Positions 7,987 through 17,814 of a stretch of 64,000 nucleotides of DNA are shown here, piece by piece (position 1 is the stretch's first letter; each line of letters starts with the position of its first letter). The DNA is from Nitrospira sp. Its GTDB lineage: Bacteria; Nitrospirota; Nitrospiria; Nitrospirales; Nitrospiraceae. The notes beneath the pieces are model-generated. The model ran no database searches, was not told where the DNA came from, and was given only the letters and a program-made list of their open reading frames with translations. A program made the position numbers and the translations under genes. Location of the stretch: positions 2,170,001-2,234,000 of the forward strand of contig CP060499.1 of NCBI GenBank assembly GCA_024760525.1, in the 5' to 3' direction.

Positions 7987-9195
7987 ATGATGAGACAAAA
8001 GCGCGTGGGTGTTACAGCACCGCTGGGATTCCGAGCAACCGGTATGCATTGCGGGATCAAAAAGCCGGAGCTGCTCGATCTAGCCCTGTGCGTGTCCGAT
8101 GTCAGCGGACCGATCGCCGGAGTCTTTACGAAGAATCGAGTCGCTGCCGCCCCGGTTCTCGTGGACCGACGCCATCTTCGGTCTCATCATGGACGGGCTA
8201 TCATCGTCAACAGCGGCAATGCCAATGCGTGCACAGGAGAACAAGGATTGGTCGCGGCACAAGCCATGGCCGCAGCGGTGGCGCAGCAGCTTCGCACTCC
8301 GATTCAGCAGGTGTTTGTGGGGTCAACCGGCGTCATCGGTCGAGCGCTGCCGATCGATCGCATCACGGCGGCCATTCCGACCCTGATTTCACGCCTCAGT
8401 GTCCAGGGAGGCGGCCAAGCCGCTCAAGCGATTCTGACCACGGACTTGCGACCGAAAACGGTCGCTCTCCAATCCAAAATAGGCGGTCGCGTAATCACCA
8501 TCGGGGGCATGGCCAAAGGTTCGGGAATGATCCATCCGAATATGGCGACCATGCTCGCCTATTTGACGACCGATGCGGCCATTGCTCCGCTCGCACTCCA
8601 GCGGGTGCTGAAATCCGCCGTCGATCAATCGTTCAACTGCATTACCGTGGACGGTGATACCAGCACGAACGACACCGTCCTCTGTCTAGCGAACGGTCTC
8701 GCCGGAAATCGGGCTCTCCAACCAGGTACCCGACCCTATCGCGACTTCGAACGCCTCTTAACCGAAGCCGCACAGACGTTGGCTCTCATGATTTGCCGTG
8801 ATGGAGAAGGGGGCACCAAAGTCGTGAAGATTCTGGTTGAAGGAGCCTCAACGGCGGCGTCGGCGAAACGGGTGGCCGAAACCATTGCGACATCCAATCT
8901 GGTCAAAACGGCCATGTTCGGCGAGGACGCGAATTGGGGAAGAGTCATGGCGGCCCTCGGCCGATCCGGTATTGCAATCGACCCGGGCAAAGTCACGGTA
9001 CGCTTTGACGATGTCGTGATGGTGAAACGAGGGGTCGGACTGGGGCTTGAAGCCGAGAGCAAGATCGCTCAAGTCTTCAAGCGGAAAGAGTTTACCGTCG
9101 CCGTCCATCTCGGGCAGGGCCCAGCCTGCGCGCACATGTGGACCACGGATCTTTCGTATGATTATGTCCGCATTAATGCAAGTTATCGATCGTAG
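7987..9195 (+). CDS. argJ: Glutamate N-acetyltransferase / amino-acid acetyltransferase
   Basis: Transfers the acetyl group from N-acetylornithine to glutamate (and may use acetyl-CoA), recycling acetyl in arginine synthesis. The 402-residue precursor is expected to self-cleave. The cleavage block KGSGMIHPNMATMLAYLTTDA is present, with the threonine nucleophile in MATML at about residue 190. VFVGSTGVIGRALPID and MICRDGEGGTK are also diagnostic. Start is ATG 7987 or 7990 with no strong ribosome site, suggesting coupling to argC. The presence of ArgJ implies the cyclic acetyl pathway. Confidence 0.96.
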   Translation: MMRQKRVGVTAPLGFRATGMHCGIKKPELLDLALCVSDVSGPIAGVFTKNRVAAAPVLVDRRHLRSHHGRAIIVNSGNANACTGEQGLVAAQAMAAAVAQQLRTPIQQVFVGSTGVIGRALPIDRITAAIPTLISRLSVQGGGQAAQAILTTDLRPKTVALQSKIGGRVITIGGMAKGSGMIHPNMATMLAYLTTDAAIAPLALQRVLKSAVDQSFNCITVDGDTSTNDTVLCLANGLAGNRALQPGTRPYRDFERLLTEAAQTLALMICRDGEGGTKVVKILVEGASTAASAKRVAETIATSNLVKTAMFGEDANWGRVMAALGRSGIAIDPGKVTVRFDDVVMVKRGVGLGLEAESKIAQVFKRKEFTVAVHLGQGPACAHMWTTDLSYDYVRINASYRS

Positions 9196-9279
9196 GTCGA
9201 AAGATGCTTTGCAGCTTGAAACCTCTGCGGGACTATGGTAGCGTCCCCGGTCTGGGTCTGACAGGGGCCGATTCGCGGT

Positions 9280-9298
9280 AAATGGAACCGGTCCATTT
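9280..9298. other. Near-palindromic hairpin in the argJ-rpsB gap
   Basis: AAATGGA (9280-9286) and TCCATTT (9292-9298) form a seven-base-pair stem around ACCGG. The whole 211-base gap between argJ and rpsB holds no gene. The hairpin has no T run, so it may be a weak terminator for argJ or part of the S2 leader, where ribosomal-protein autoregulation is common. It is only a candidate. Confidence 0.4.
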
Positions 9299-9406
9299 CA
9301 ATAAAATCACTATCAGCGTTAGGCACGCTGCACAGCTTGAGAATAAGGGAAGCGATTCCCTCGCCCTGATATTGGGCGCTCTGCAAGCTTGAAGGGAGGT
9401 GAAGGC

Positions 9407-10180
9407 ATGGGAGTGGTGGCAATCAAAGAATTGTTGGAAGCCGGCGTTCATTTCGGGCACCAGACGAACCGCTGGAATCCCAAGATGAAAAAGTTTCTGT
9501 TCGGCGAGCGGAACGGGATCTATATCATCGATCTGCAACAAACCCTCGCACGGATGGAGCAAACCTATGCCTTCGTCCGAGATCTTGTCACAGCCGGAGA
9601 ATCGATCCTGTTCGTCGGGACGAAGCGGCAGGCGGCGGAAATACTCGAAGAAGAAGCCAAGCGAGCCAATATGTTTTTCGTCAACCAGCGATGGCTGGGT
9701 GGGATGTTGACCAACTTCCAAACCATTCGACGCAGTATCGATAAGATGAAGAAGATGGAGACCACCCTCCTCAACCCCAGCGAGCACGGCCTCAAAAAGA
9801 AAGAAATCCTTCTTATGCAGAAGGATATCGCCAAGCTCCAAAAGTACTTGTCCGGGATCAAGAACATGCGCGGCCTTCCTGGCGCGGTGTTCATTCTCGA
9901 TACAAGAATCGAGAAGATTGCCGTTCAGGAAGCGAAACGGCTCGATATCCCGGTCATCGCCATCTTGGACAGCAATTGCGACCCTGATGACATCACCTAC
10001 CCGATTCCCGGAAATGACGACGCTATTCGCTCGATCAAGCTGATTACGTCCAAGATCGCGGATGCGTGCATTGAAGGCGCGCATGTGAGAGTCCAGCGCG
10101 AAGAAGCCGAGTTTCAATCGGCTCCCGCCGGCGGGGAAAAGAAACCAGGGATGCGCGTCGAAAGCGTTCCGGTTTCGTAA
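9407..10180 (+). CDS. rpsB: 30S ribosomal protein S2
   Basis: A small-subunit protein needed for S1 binding. The blocks IKELLEAGVHFGHQTNRWNPKM, YIIDLQQTL, RWLGGMLTNFQTI and AILDSNCDPDDITYPIPGNDD are diagnostic. The length of 257 residues is typical, with a short acidic and glycine-rich tail. ATG 9407 is chosen because GGGAGGTGAA (9394-9402) is an excellent ribosome site and MGVVAIKELL matches other S2 starts. It is first in the rpsB-tsf-pyrH-frr cluster; the arginine genes immediately upstream appear to be a separate unit. Confidence 0.97.
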   Translation: MGVVAIKELLEAGVHFGHQTNRWNPKMKKFLFGERNGIYIIDLQQTLARMEQTYAFVRDLVTAGESILFVGTKRQAAEILEEEAKRANMFFVNQRWLGGMLTNFQTIRRSIDKMKKMETTLLNPSEHGLKKKEILLMQKDIAKLQKYLSGIKNMRGLPGAVFILDTRIEKIAVQEAKRLDIPVIAILDSNCDPDDITYPIPGNDDAIRSIKLITSKIADACIEGAHVRVQREEAEFQSAPAGGEKKPGMRVESVPVS

Positions 10181-10242
10181 GGTCGTACGATCGATTCCAT
10201 CAATGGCCCATCCTCATCGAACGTGTGAAGGAATAACGAATC

Positions 10243-10839
10243 ATGGCAGGATCCAGTCAGCTCGTGAAAGAACTTCGGGAAAAGACAGGGGCAGGCATTC
10301 TGGATTGTCAGAAGGCCCTCACCGAAAACGGTGACGACGTCGAAAAGGCCGTCGACTATCTGCGGCAGAAAGGACTCGCGGCGGCGGCCAAGAAAGCCGG
10401 GCGCGAAACCAATCAAGGGCTGATTCATTCCTACATTCACATGGGTGGAAAGATCGGCGTCTTGGTCGAGGTCAATTGTGAGACCGATTTCGTCGCGCGC
10501 AACGAAGAATTCAAAGCGTTCGTCAACGATCTCGCTCTTCAGATCGCCGCCGCAAAGCCTTCATTCGTCAAGCGCGAAGATGTTTCGCCTGCGGTCGTCG
10601 AGAAGGAGAAATCGATCTACGAGGGACAGGCCAAGGAAATGGGCAAGCCTCCCGCCGCATGGCCAAAAATCATCGAAGGGAAACTCGAAAAGTTCTACCA
10701 GGAAAACTGCCTGCTGGAGCAGTCCTTCATCAAGGATCCGGCCATCACCATCAAGGATCTGCTCGCCCAAAAGATCGCCAAGATCGGCGAGAATATGATT
10801 ATCCGCCGGTTCACCCGTTATCAGTTAGGCGAAGCATGA
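10243..10839 (+). CDS. tsf: Elongation factor Ts
   Basis: The guanine-nucleotide exchange factor for EF-Tu. The amino-terminal UBA-like part LVKELREKTGAGILDCQKALTE and the core block VNCETDFVARNEEFKAFV are unmistakable. At 198 residues it is the short form with a single core subdomain, as in Thermus-type EF-Ts, rather than the 280-residue enterobacterial form. A ribosome site GAAGGA precedes ATG 10243. Its stop overlaps the pyrH start (ATGA), so the two are translationally coupled. Confidence 0.97.
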   Translation: MAGSSQLVKELREKTGAGILDCQKALTENGDDVEKAVDYLRQKGLAAAAKKAGRETNQGLIHSYIHMGGKIGVLVEVNCETDFVARNEEFKAFVNDLALQIAAAKPSFVKREDVSPAVVEKEKSIYEGQAKEMGKPPAAWPKIIEGKLEKFYQENCLLEQSFIKDPAITIKDLLAQKIAKIGENMIIRRFTRYQLGEA

Positions 10840-11561
10840 GCTCAGCGAAATACCGCCGCCTCCTTCTGAAGGTCAGTGGGGAGATGCTGGCCGGTGAGCA
10901 GGGCTACGGCATCCAACCGTCTATTCTTGAAAACCTTGCCGAGGAGATCGCCTCCGTAGTCGCCCTTGAAATTCAAGTCGCCATCGTCATCGGCGGCGGC
11001 AATATTTTTCGCGGGATCGCGGCAAGCGCCGCCGGAATGGAACGGGCGTCCGCCGACTATATGGGGATGCTGGCGACGGTGCTCAACGCCCTGGCCCTCC
11101 AAAACGCGCTGGAACGGGCAGGGATCATCACCCGTGTTCAATCCGCCATCGAGATGCGCCAACTGGCCGAGGGCTACATCCGCCGAAGGGCCATCCGTCA
11201 TCTCGAGAAGAACCGCGTGGTCATCTTCGCCGGCGGAACGGGAAACCCCTATTTTTCAACCGACACCGCCGCCGTGCTGCGCGCGATGGAGATCAGCGCC
11301 CAAGTGATCATGAAAGGCACGAAGGTGGACGGAATCTATGACGCCGATCCTGTCAACAACCCCACGGCGAAGAAGTATGAGAAGATTTCATTCTTGTCCA
11401 TCCTGAATCAGAATCTCAAGGTCATGGATTCTACGGCCATCAGTCTATGTATGGATAATAAATTGCCTCTCACCGTGTTCAATTTGAAAGTGAAAGGCAA
11501 CTTTAAACGTGTGGCTATGGGTGAGCCGATCGGTACGTTGGTGACGCTCGGCGATCACTGA
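10836..11561 (+). CDS. pyrH: Uridylate kinase (UMP kinase)
   Basis: Phosphorylates UMP to UDP and is regulated by GTP/UTP in bacteria. YRRLLLKVSGEMLAGEQGYGI, IGGGNIFRGIA, FAGGTGNPYFSTDTAA and MKGTKVDGIYDADP are the amino-acid-kinase blocks of PyrH. The length of 241 residues is normal. ATG 10836 overlaps the tsf stop by four bases, which fixes the start. The frr gene follows after 20 bases. Confidence 0.97.
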   Translation: MSSAKYRRLLLKVSGEMLAGEQGYGIQPSILENLAEEIASVVALEIQVAIVIGGGNIFRGIAASAAGMERASADYMGMLATVLNALALQNALERAGIITRVQSAIEMRQLAEGYIRRRAIRHLEKNRVVIFAGGTGNPYFSTDTAAVLRAMEISAQVIMKGTKVDGIYDADPVNNPTAKKYEKISFLSILNQNLKVMDSTAISLCMDNKLPLTVFNLKVKGNFKRVAMGEPIGTLVTLGDH

Positions 11562-11581
11562 CCCTATCACGAGGTGCTCTC

Positions 11582-12145
11582 ATGTCCAATGCAGCCCCGG
11601 TTCGACAATCATTCATCGCCCGCATGGATCAAGCTCTCGAGCATCTGCGCAAAGATTTGTCCGGCCTTCGCACCGGAAGAGCTTCCGTAGCCCTCTTCGA
11701 CGGAGTCCGCGTCGATTATTACGGCACCATGACCCCGCTGAAGCAGGTTGCCAACATCGCCACCCCGGAAGCACGGCTGGTCACCATTCAACCCTGGGAA
11801 CCGAAGCTGATCAAGGAAATCGAGAAGGCCATATCCTCTTCCGGATTGGGTGTCACGCCGTCGAACGACGGGAAGTTGATTCGCGTCCCACTCCCACCGC
11901 TGACGGAAGAGCGCCGCAAAGAGTTGACCAAGGTGTGCAAGAAGCACGGCGAAGAAACGAAGGTACAGATCAGGAGCTTCCGGCGGGAAGCGAACGAAGA
12001 GTTGAAGAAACTCCAAAAGGATGCGAAGCTTACCGAGGACGAACTGCGCAAAGCCGAGCAGGACACTCAAAAGCTGATCGAGCAATACGGGCAAAAGATC
12101 GACGACGTGATCAAGAAAAAGGAACAGGAAATCATGGAAGTCTGA
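11582..12145 (+). CDS. frr: Ribosome recycling factor
   Basis: With EF-G it splits post-termination ribosomes. The 187 residues contain MDQALEHLRKDLSGLRTGRAS, YYGTMTPLKQVANI, EERRKELTKVCKKHGEETKVQIR and a long carboxyl-terminal coiled helix ending KKKEQEIMEV, all typical of RRF. GAGGTG precedes ATG 11582. It is the last gene of the rpsB-tsf-pyrH-frr block; alr follows after 29 bases on the same strand. Confidence 0.97.
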   Translation: MSNAAPVRQSFIARMDQALEHLRKDLSGLRTGRASVALFDGVRVDYYGTMTPLKQVANIATPEARLVTIQPWEPKLIKEIEKAISSSGLGVTPSNDGKLIRVPLPPLTEERRKELTKVCKKHGEETKVQIRSFRREANEELKKLQKDAKLTEDELRKAEQDTQKLIEQYGQKIDDVIKKKEQEIMEV

Positions 12146-12174
12146 GTCCGGCTTCCTGATTCTCTCTTCATCGC

Positions 12175-13308
12175 GTGCCGATTCCATCGACTTTCCAACC
12201 GACCGTTGCCACCATTGATCTGACGGCACTGGCCCATAACCTTTCTCAATTTCGACGGATTCTTTCTCCCGGATGCAATGTCCTGGCGGTCGTCAAGGCG
12301 AATGCCTATGGCCATGGGGCGATTGAAGCGGCACACACGTTGATCCGGCATGGCGTCACTCGCCTTGCGGTCTTCTCAACCGACGAGGGAATCGAGCTTC
12401 GGCAGGCCGGCATCAATGTGTCGATCGTCGTTCTAGGCCCGGTTTTTAAAGAGCAATTTGGGGACCTCTTTGCCCATCAACTCACTCCGGTGGTGAGCGA
12501 TCTTTCCATGCTCATGGCATTCGGCCACGCTGCGGCTGCCCGTGCCGTCCCCTACCCGATCCATCTCAAGATCGAGACCGGCATGGGTCGGTTGGGGCTG
12601 ACGCAGGACGAACTGGACACCCTGATCAGCGCCCGTCAGGTCCCCGCTTCTCTACAACTGGAAGGATTGATGTCTCATCTGGCCGATAGCGACGGTCTCG
12701 TTCCGGATGCGACCGAGGAACAGATCAGCCGCTTTAGCCGAGCTCTGAAGGTCGTGGTCGGGGCAGGGTTCCGCGTTCCCCTCATCCATGTATCCAATAG
12801 CTGTGGAGCCGTCCGTTTTCCATCAGCCCACTTTACCCTCGTTCGTCCCGGTATCATGCTCTATGGATATCATACTCTTCCCCGTTCCGTTCAGGCTCCC
12901 GACCTCAAACCCGTTCTCTCACTCAGAACCTGTATCGCACAGATCCGAACCATCCCGCCGGGAGGAACGGTCAGTTACAATCGGACCTTCACTGCAAAGA
13001 AAGTCACCCGAGTGGCCGTCCTTCCCATTGGCTACGCCGACGGGATCAGCCGCCATCTCTCGAATCGAGGCCATGTGCTTATCCGAGGACAGCGGGCTTC
13101 CATCGTGGGATTGGTCTGCATGGATATGGTGATGGTGGATGTCACGACCATCCTGAGCGCCGCCGTCGGGGATGAAGTAGTACTGATTGGGCGACAGGAG
13201 AACGAGCGGATCACAGCCGGTGATATTGCGGAATGGACCGGAACGATCCCCTACGAAGTGCTGTGTGCGATGAGTCCGAAGATTCCACGAATCTACCTCT
13301 CCTCTTAG
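12175..13308 (+). CDS. alr: Alanine racemase
   Basis: A PLP enzyme that interconverts L- and D-alanine for peptidoglycan. VVKANAYGHGAIEAAHTLI holds the PLP lysine. KIETGMGRLGL, VSNSCGA, RPGIMLYGYHTLP and LPIGYADG, with the carboxyl-terminal catalytic tyrosine segment (GGTVSYNRTF), complete the family pattern. It is 377 residues from a GTG at 12175, which lies within normal length; no strong Shine-Dalgarno is visible, so coupling to frr is possible. It converges with the FadL-like gene. Confidence 0.95.
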   Translation: MPIPSTFQPTVATIDLTALAHNLSQFRRILSPGCNVLAVVKANAYGHGAIEAAHTLIRHGVTRLAVFSTDEGIELRQAGINVSIVVLGPVFKEQFGDLFAHQLTPVVSDLSMLMAFGHAAAARAVPYPIHLKIETGMGRLGLTQDELDTLISARQVPASLQLEGLMSHLADSDGLVPDATEEQISRFSRALKVVVGAGFRVPLIHVSNSCGAVRFPSAHFTLVRPGIMLYGYHTLPRSVQAPDLKPVLSLRTCIAQIRTIPPGGTVSYNRTFTAKKVTRVAVLPIGYADGISRHLSNRGHVLIRGQRASIVGLVCMDMVMVDVTTILSAAVGDEVVLIGRQENERITAGDIAEWTGTIPYEVLCAMSPKIPRIYLSS

Positions 13309-13346
13309 ATCCTTTTCTCACAGCGCTTACGTTGGAAGCGTCACGG

Positions 13347-14807
13347 CTAGAAACCGACGCGGACGGAAAACCCGCCGGCGTGCAGCGTCGTATTGTACAG
13401 TCCGTTCACGGCAGCGCGAAGCCCCGTATTCCCTGAAATTGTCCGCGGCTCATAGAGGAACGCCTGGTACGACAGATCCACACCGATAAATTTTGCTTTG
13501 ACGGATCCTATTCCCAAACCACCACAGGAGAACAATCCCAAGAACGACCCATTGCCTTTGCACTGCAGCCCGATACCTGTTGAAATAACATGGAGATCGG
13601 CCGATGGTACTCCCGGATTGAAATTGAGATCCGGCACCTGCGCTTGCTGATTCGTATAGCCGCCCCGCACGGCTATCTCCCAGCCGGGCAACCGATCGAC
13701 TTTGAGCCATCGATACTCGGTCCCGGCCAAAATGGCATAGGTGCTCTTCCAGTTTTGCGGTTGTTCAAGAATGGCCGTTCCATCTGGTCGCCGAAGATCT
13801 AAGTTTCTGACCGATTTCCAACCGACGTAATCCACATTCAACTCGAGCTTCCATTCGCGTTCGGCATTCCGAATCGGCCACAAGGCGATTCCGCCGGTGA
13901 TCACCTGGGGCAACACCAGCGTCGTGGTGGCATCTTGAACCTTGATGCCATTAGCCATCAACGCTCCATCCAAATGAAGGGTCGCCTGGCTTCTGTACAC
14001 CACGGCCAGATTCGCAACCGGCTGTCCATTTTCATTTCGCAATGCCGTATACAAGGCGCCGACGTTGAACCCGGGAGCCGTGTCTTTGCCGTGAAATTCC
14101 AGCTTGCTTCCGGCGGGTGCCAATCCACCGGGTGAGACGGACTGCAATTCGGCATGCCCCTCGCCAAAGAAACTCGCAAAGGTGTAGATGTCCGCCCCCG
14201 CTCCAATGGAAAAATCCGGGTGGGGCTGATAGGCAAGCGTCGGCTTGATGTCGAACAACGGCAGTGCGCTGAATGTGGAGATGGCCCGAAATGGGCTGTC
14301 GTCAGGCCACCGCATGACCGACCCGAATGGTGTCGTGATTCCTATCCCTACCGCCAGTTTGCCAAACAGGGAGACACCAAGGTCCTGGAGATTCGCCGTG
14401 ATATACCCATGACCCGGACCGGGCCATGCGAACGCGCCATCATGATCTCCAACTGTCGTGACTCCACCCGGACTTCTGAAATCGGTGGTCCCTCCGACAA
14501 GTATTCCCCCCGCCATCATTTCCACGCCGCGAAGCTGCGTCATACCGGCTGGGTTGTAATGAATGGCGGACGCATTGTCGGCCTGGGCCGCGAAGGCATT
14601 GCCCATGCCCGACGCAGCCGCCCCTTGTCCATAGACACGAGGGACCTGGGCCGATACAGGGGAAACGCCGCAGACGATGATGGCATAGGTGAGAAGGGCG
14701 AGCGCCCACCTCGAGAGAATCCTGACATCGCTGAGGGTGAAGCGGCTTCGACGCCCTCCAGGTCGTGTCCGATGACCGAGAGCGCGTGTCGTCTGCGGGT
14801 CACACAC
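13347..14807 (-). CDS. FadL/OmpP1/TodX-family outer membrane transport protein
   Basis: A predicted 14-strand outer-membrane channel for hydrophobic molecules. After a signal-like segment (WALALLTYAIIVCGVSPVSAQ) comes the FadL motif ASGMGNAFAAQADNASAIHYNPAGMTQL, then many alternating beta segments and a carboxyl-terminal GFSVRVGF ending in phenylalanine, as in barrel proteins. The likely start is GTG 14807, overlapping the kinase stop by eight bases. It has no clear ribosome site, and the 30-residue charged leader before the signal is unusual, so a later non-ATG start is possible. The overlap suggests co-expression with the histidine kinase. The substrate is unknown. Confidence 0.85.
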   Translation of the reverse strand: MCDPQTTRALGHRTRPGGRRSRFTLSDVRILSRWALALLTYAIIVCGVSPVSAQVPRVYGQGAAASGMGNAFAAQADNASAIHYNPAGMTQLRGVEMMAGGILVGGTTDFRSPGGVTTVGDHDGAFAWPGPGHGYITANLQDLGVSLFGKLAVGIGITTPFGSVMRWPDDSPFRAISTFSALPLFDIKPTLAYQPHPDFSIGAGADIYTFASFFGEGHAELQSVSPGGLAPAGSKLEFHGKDTAPGFNVGALYTALRNENGQPVANLAVVYRSQATLHLDGALMANGIKVQDATTTLVLPQVITGGIALWPIRNAEREWKLELNVDYVGWKSVRNLDLRRPDGTAILEQPQNWKSTYAILAGTEYRWLKVDRLPGWEIAVRGGYTNQQAQVPDLNFNPGVPSADLHVISTGIGLQCKGNGSFLGLFSCGGLGIGSVKAKFIGVDLSYQAFLYEPRTISGNTGLRAAVNGLYNTTLHAGGFSVRVGF

Positions 14808-17658
14808 GTTGGAACCAACGATCCATGGCCTGCTGAAGTTCGCCGGCATCGAACGGCTTGAGCAAGTAGGCTTGAGCCCCCATTCCAATCGCCTTGACCG
14901 CCAGTTCAAGGGATCCGGATGCCGTGATGATGATGATGGGGAGTTCCTGATTTGTCATGCGGACTCGTCGCAACACTTCCAGACCGTCGATCTGGCCGAT
15001 CCCGATGTCAAGAATCATCCCATCGAATTCCCGTGTTTGCAGGGTATCCAACGCCTGACGACCGTCGTACGCGGAGTAGGTCAGGTACCCCCCTGCCCTC
15101 AATCGGTCATGAAGCAGTTGCTGAATGTCGGTGTCATCATCCACGACCAGGATTTGCCGGCCCGCGAGATGCGATTCGAGCACAAGCGGCGTCTGGACCG
15201 TGTAGATCGGAATGGTGAAGGCAAGCTCTGCACCGCCGGTTGGGCGGTTGCGGGCCGTCACGTCCCCTCCTTGCAATTCCACCAACGTTTTCACGATGGA
15301 AAGCCCCAGCCCCAATCCCTTGGGTCCGGTGCGTTGGCCCTCCTGAATGCGGAAGAACGGGTCAAAAATCTTGTCGAGATGCACGGAAGGGATGCCGGGG
15401 CCTGTATCGCGAACCAGCACGGTCGCTCTTCGGTGATCGGTCAGTTCGCAAGTCACCATGACGCTTCCACCGGGTGGAGTGAACTTGATGGCGTTTTGCA
15501 CCAGATTCACCACGGTCTGAATCAAACGGTCCCGATCCGCCCAGACAACGATGTCGGAATCGGTGCAACAGAATTCCAACGTTTGCTGTTTCACATGAGC
15601 TAACGGTTTCAGCTGTTCGATCACGTCGGCGAGGCAAGGCTCCAGGTCGACGTTGGCGGGATGGATTTCCAAACGACCGGTTTCGATCCGGGTGCGGTCG
15701 AGGAGATCTTCTATCATACGCACCAGCCGATCCGAGTTCTCCGACATCCGGACGAGATAGCGCTGCTGCTTCTCGTTCAACGGCCCGGTCAGTCCGTCCA
15801 GCAAATTCTGGATGAATCCTTTGATGGACGTGAGCGGTGTCCTCAGTTCGTGTGACACGTGCGAAAGGAACTGCGCGCGCAGACGATCGGCTCGTTCCAG
15901 CGCTTCCGTGCGCTCCCGCACTTTGAGCTCCAAGCCCGCATTCCACTCTTCGATCTGCTGGTAGGCCGAGGCGTTGTCGAGCGCGATGGAGACCTGACTC
16001 GCGACCGTCGTCATCAGTTCCAAATCGTCCTCAGTCACGCTTTGATTGTGTGAGCGATCGACCGTCAACATGCCCCACAGTCGGTCCTTGGTCTTGATGG
16101 GCACCACGACCAGGGCCTTGGTTCTGCTCAGTTCGGCCAATCGCTGATTGAGCGGATGCAGATTGTGCCGTATCGATTCGATATCCTTGACCAAGAGCGG
16201 CCGTCCTTGCAGGACCACCATCCCTTCGGGACTCTCAGGATCCTTGATCGGGATGCGGCAGGATTGAGCGAATTCTTCAACCTCCGGCGGCGCGCCGATA
16301 ACGCGGATGTGCTGAACGATATTTTCAACGGGATCAAACATGGAAACCATGGCGCTGTTGTAGCTGAGTTCGTGCGTGAGCGCTTCCAAGACTTGATGCA
16401 GCAACGCGTCTCGTTCAAAAGTCGAGTTGAACGAGAGTCCCGCTCGATGAAGGGCCGTGAGCTGGGCCACCTTTCGGCGCAACTCCACCCGCATCTGTTC
16501 TTGTTCCAAATAGGCCGCGCGCAATTCTTCATGGCGGGATTCGACGAACGAGATCTGTTCCTGAATCAGGGCCTCGCGACGCTCGCTCTCGCGGAGGAGC
16601 CGTCGGTTGACGATGATACCGACCGCGAGGATAGGGCATACTCCCACCAGCAATACCTCGCCGAGGCTAACGGCCGGGTTGAAGATGCCGACCCCCGCCA
16701 TGAGGGCGATACCCGACAGACCTCCCCACAGGAACCATGCGAAATGCCTCGGCGCATGAGTGGGGGGAATGACACGCCCGGTGGTCACCGGATGGGTGCT
16801 GTGCTCACTGGCTACTTCGGCCGGTGCCGGCCCGCTCGGGAGAGTCGGCCGCGCCTGTTCCAGCGGCGACGCGGCCCGCCAGAATCGTTTTCGATACCCC
16901 TTATCTTCCTGCCACCGAATGGTCCACTGGCACCATTCATCATCATTGCCGATGCACGAAGTCTCCATCGCTTCCGCCTGGGAAAGACCGTGGATGCGAT
17001 CCGCCATCGCGACCATGATGCCTTGCGCCGACTGACACACCAGACAGGCACACCGCCTCCGATAGAGTCCGAATTGGCGAAGCGTACGCTCGGTGAACTG
17101 CATCGCCACCACAGCGGTGCTGCTCGTGACTTCCACCACCCGGAATTCAACGGAGCCGGAGGTAAACTTATTCCCGAAGTAGGGAAACATCGTGTAGATC
17201 TGGGACAGGGAAAATGGCCGGGTCAGCGCCAACATGATCGGAGACACCTTTTCCGCGCCCGCTTTGAACGCGAACCGCTGCTCTCCGGAAATCCTCTCGC
17301 AGAACTCATATAGATAGGAGGCGAATTCGTACGAGTAGCTGTTCCAGGGATTCTTCAAAAATTCCGGCGTGACATGGTAGACGGGGTCCTTGATGCGATC
17401 ATTCAAGAGACGGCACAACTCCTCCACGGCCTCTTTCCCCGCCGGCGCTCCCCGCTCGGACGCCACCAGCTTCTCCAGAAAGACGGTGACCGCTCGAATG
17501 CTGACCCCACTGAGGTCTCGGATCGTCTGACCCTGTTCGTCCAGACCGAACGGGCGAAACACCATCGCGCCCTGCTCAAGAATCGTGTGATCCTTGGGCA
17601 AAAGCTCCATCGTCGGTAGGGATTTGGCCTCGACGCTCTCCGTCGCGCTGCTTGTCAT
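14800..17658 (-). CDS. Hybrid sensor histidine kinase with GAF and receiver domains
   Basis: A 952-residue signalling protein. Residues 1-255 form a novel-looking sensor whose end (CACLVCQ..., GLSQAEAMETSCIGNDDEWCQWTIRW) resembles the V4R/haem-NO-associated pattern GxxxCxxxxxW with several cysteines. Two membrane helices lie at about 305-326 and 334-350, a coiled coil at 355-400, and a GAF domain at 400-565. The HisKA box SHELRTP has His603. HATPase motifs NLVQNAIKFTPPGG, DTGPGIP and GLGLGLSIVK follow. A receiver domain has VVDDDTD and phospho-acceptor Asp884. The receiver is at the carboxyl end, as in hybrid kinases that need a downstream phosphorelay or act through the attached receiver. 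It overlaps the FadL-like gene. Confidence 0.93.
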   Translation of the reverse strand: MTSSATESVEAKSLPTMELLPKDHTILEQGAMVFRPFGLDEQGQTIRDLSGVSIRAVTVFLEKLVASERGAPAGKEAVEELCRLLNDRIKDPVYHVTPEFLKNPWNSYSYEFASYLYEFCERISGEQRFAFKAGAEKVSPIMLALTRPFSLSQIYTMFPYFGNKFTSGSVEFRVVEVTSSTAVVAMQFTERTLRQFGLYRRRCACLVCQSAQGIMVAMADRIHGLSQAEAMETSCIGNDDEWCQWTIRWQEDKGYRKRFWRAASPLEQARPTLPSGPAPAEVASEHSTHPVTTGRVIPPTHAPRHFAWFLWGGLSGIALMAGVGIFNPAVSLGEVLLVGVCPILAVGIIVNRRLLRESERREALIQEQISFVESRHEELRAAYLEQEQMRVELRRKVAQLTALHRAGLSFNSTFERDALLHQVLEALTHELSYNSAMVSMFDPVENIVQHIRVIGAPPEVEEFAQSCRIPIKDPESPEGMVVLQGRPLLVKDIESIRHNLHPLNQRLAELSRTKALVVVPIKTKDRLWGMLTVDRSHNQSVTEDDLELMTTVASQVSIALDNASAYQQIEEWNAGLELKVRERTEALERADRLRAQFLSHVSHELRTPLTSIKGFIQNLLDGLTGPLNEKQQRYLVRMSENSDRLVRMIEDLLDRTRIETGRLEIHPANVDLEPCLADVIEQLKPLAHVKQQTLEFCCTDSDIVVWADRDRLIQTVVNLVQNAIKFTPPGGSVMVTCELTDHRRATVLVRDTGPGIPSVHLDKIFDPFFRIQEGQRTGPKGLGLGLSIVKTLVELQGGDVTARNRPTGGAELAFTIPIYTVQTPLVLESHLAGRQILVVDDDTDIQQLLHDRLRAGGYLTYSAYDGRQALDTLQTREFDGMILDIGIGQIDGLEVLRRVRMTNQELPIIIITASGSLELAVKAIGMGAQAYLLKPFDAGELQQAMDRWFQRV

Positions 17659-17814
17659 GCCGTCATTCTCTGAAACAACGTGATCATTGGAAGGAACACG
17701 GCTGGTTCGGAATGCGATCTATCACTGACCGCCGAGAGACTGCGCAGTTTCACCATAGGAATACCTCGTACGGATTGAAGTATATAGACGAAGGAGAATG
17801 TTTTCAACACAACG

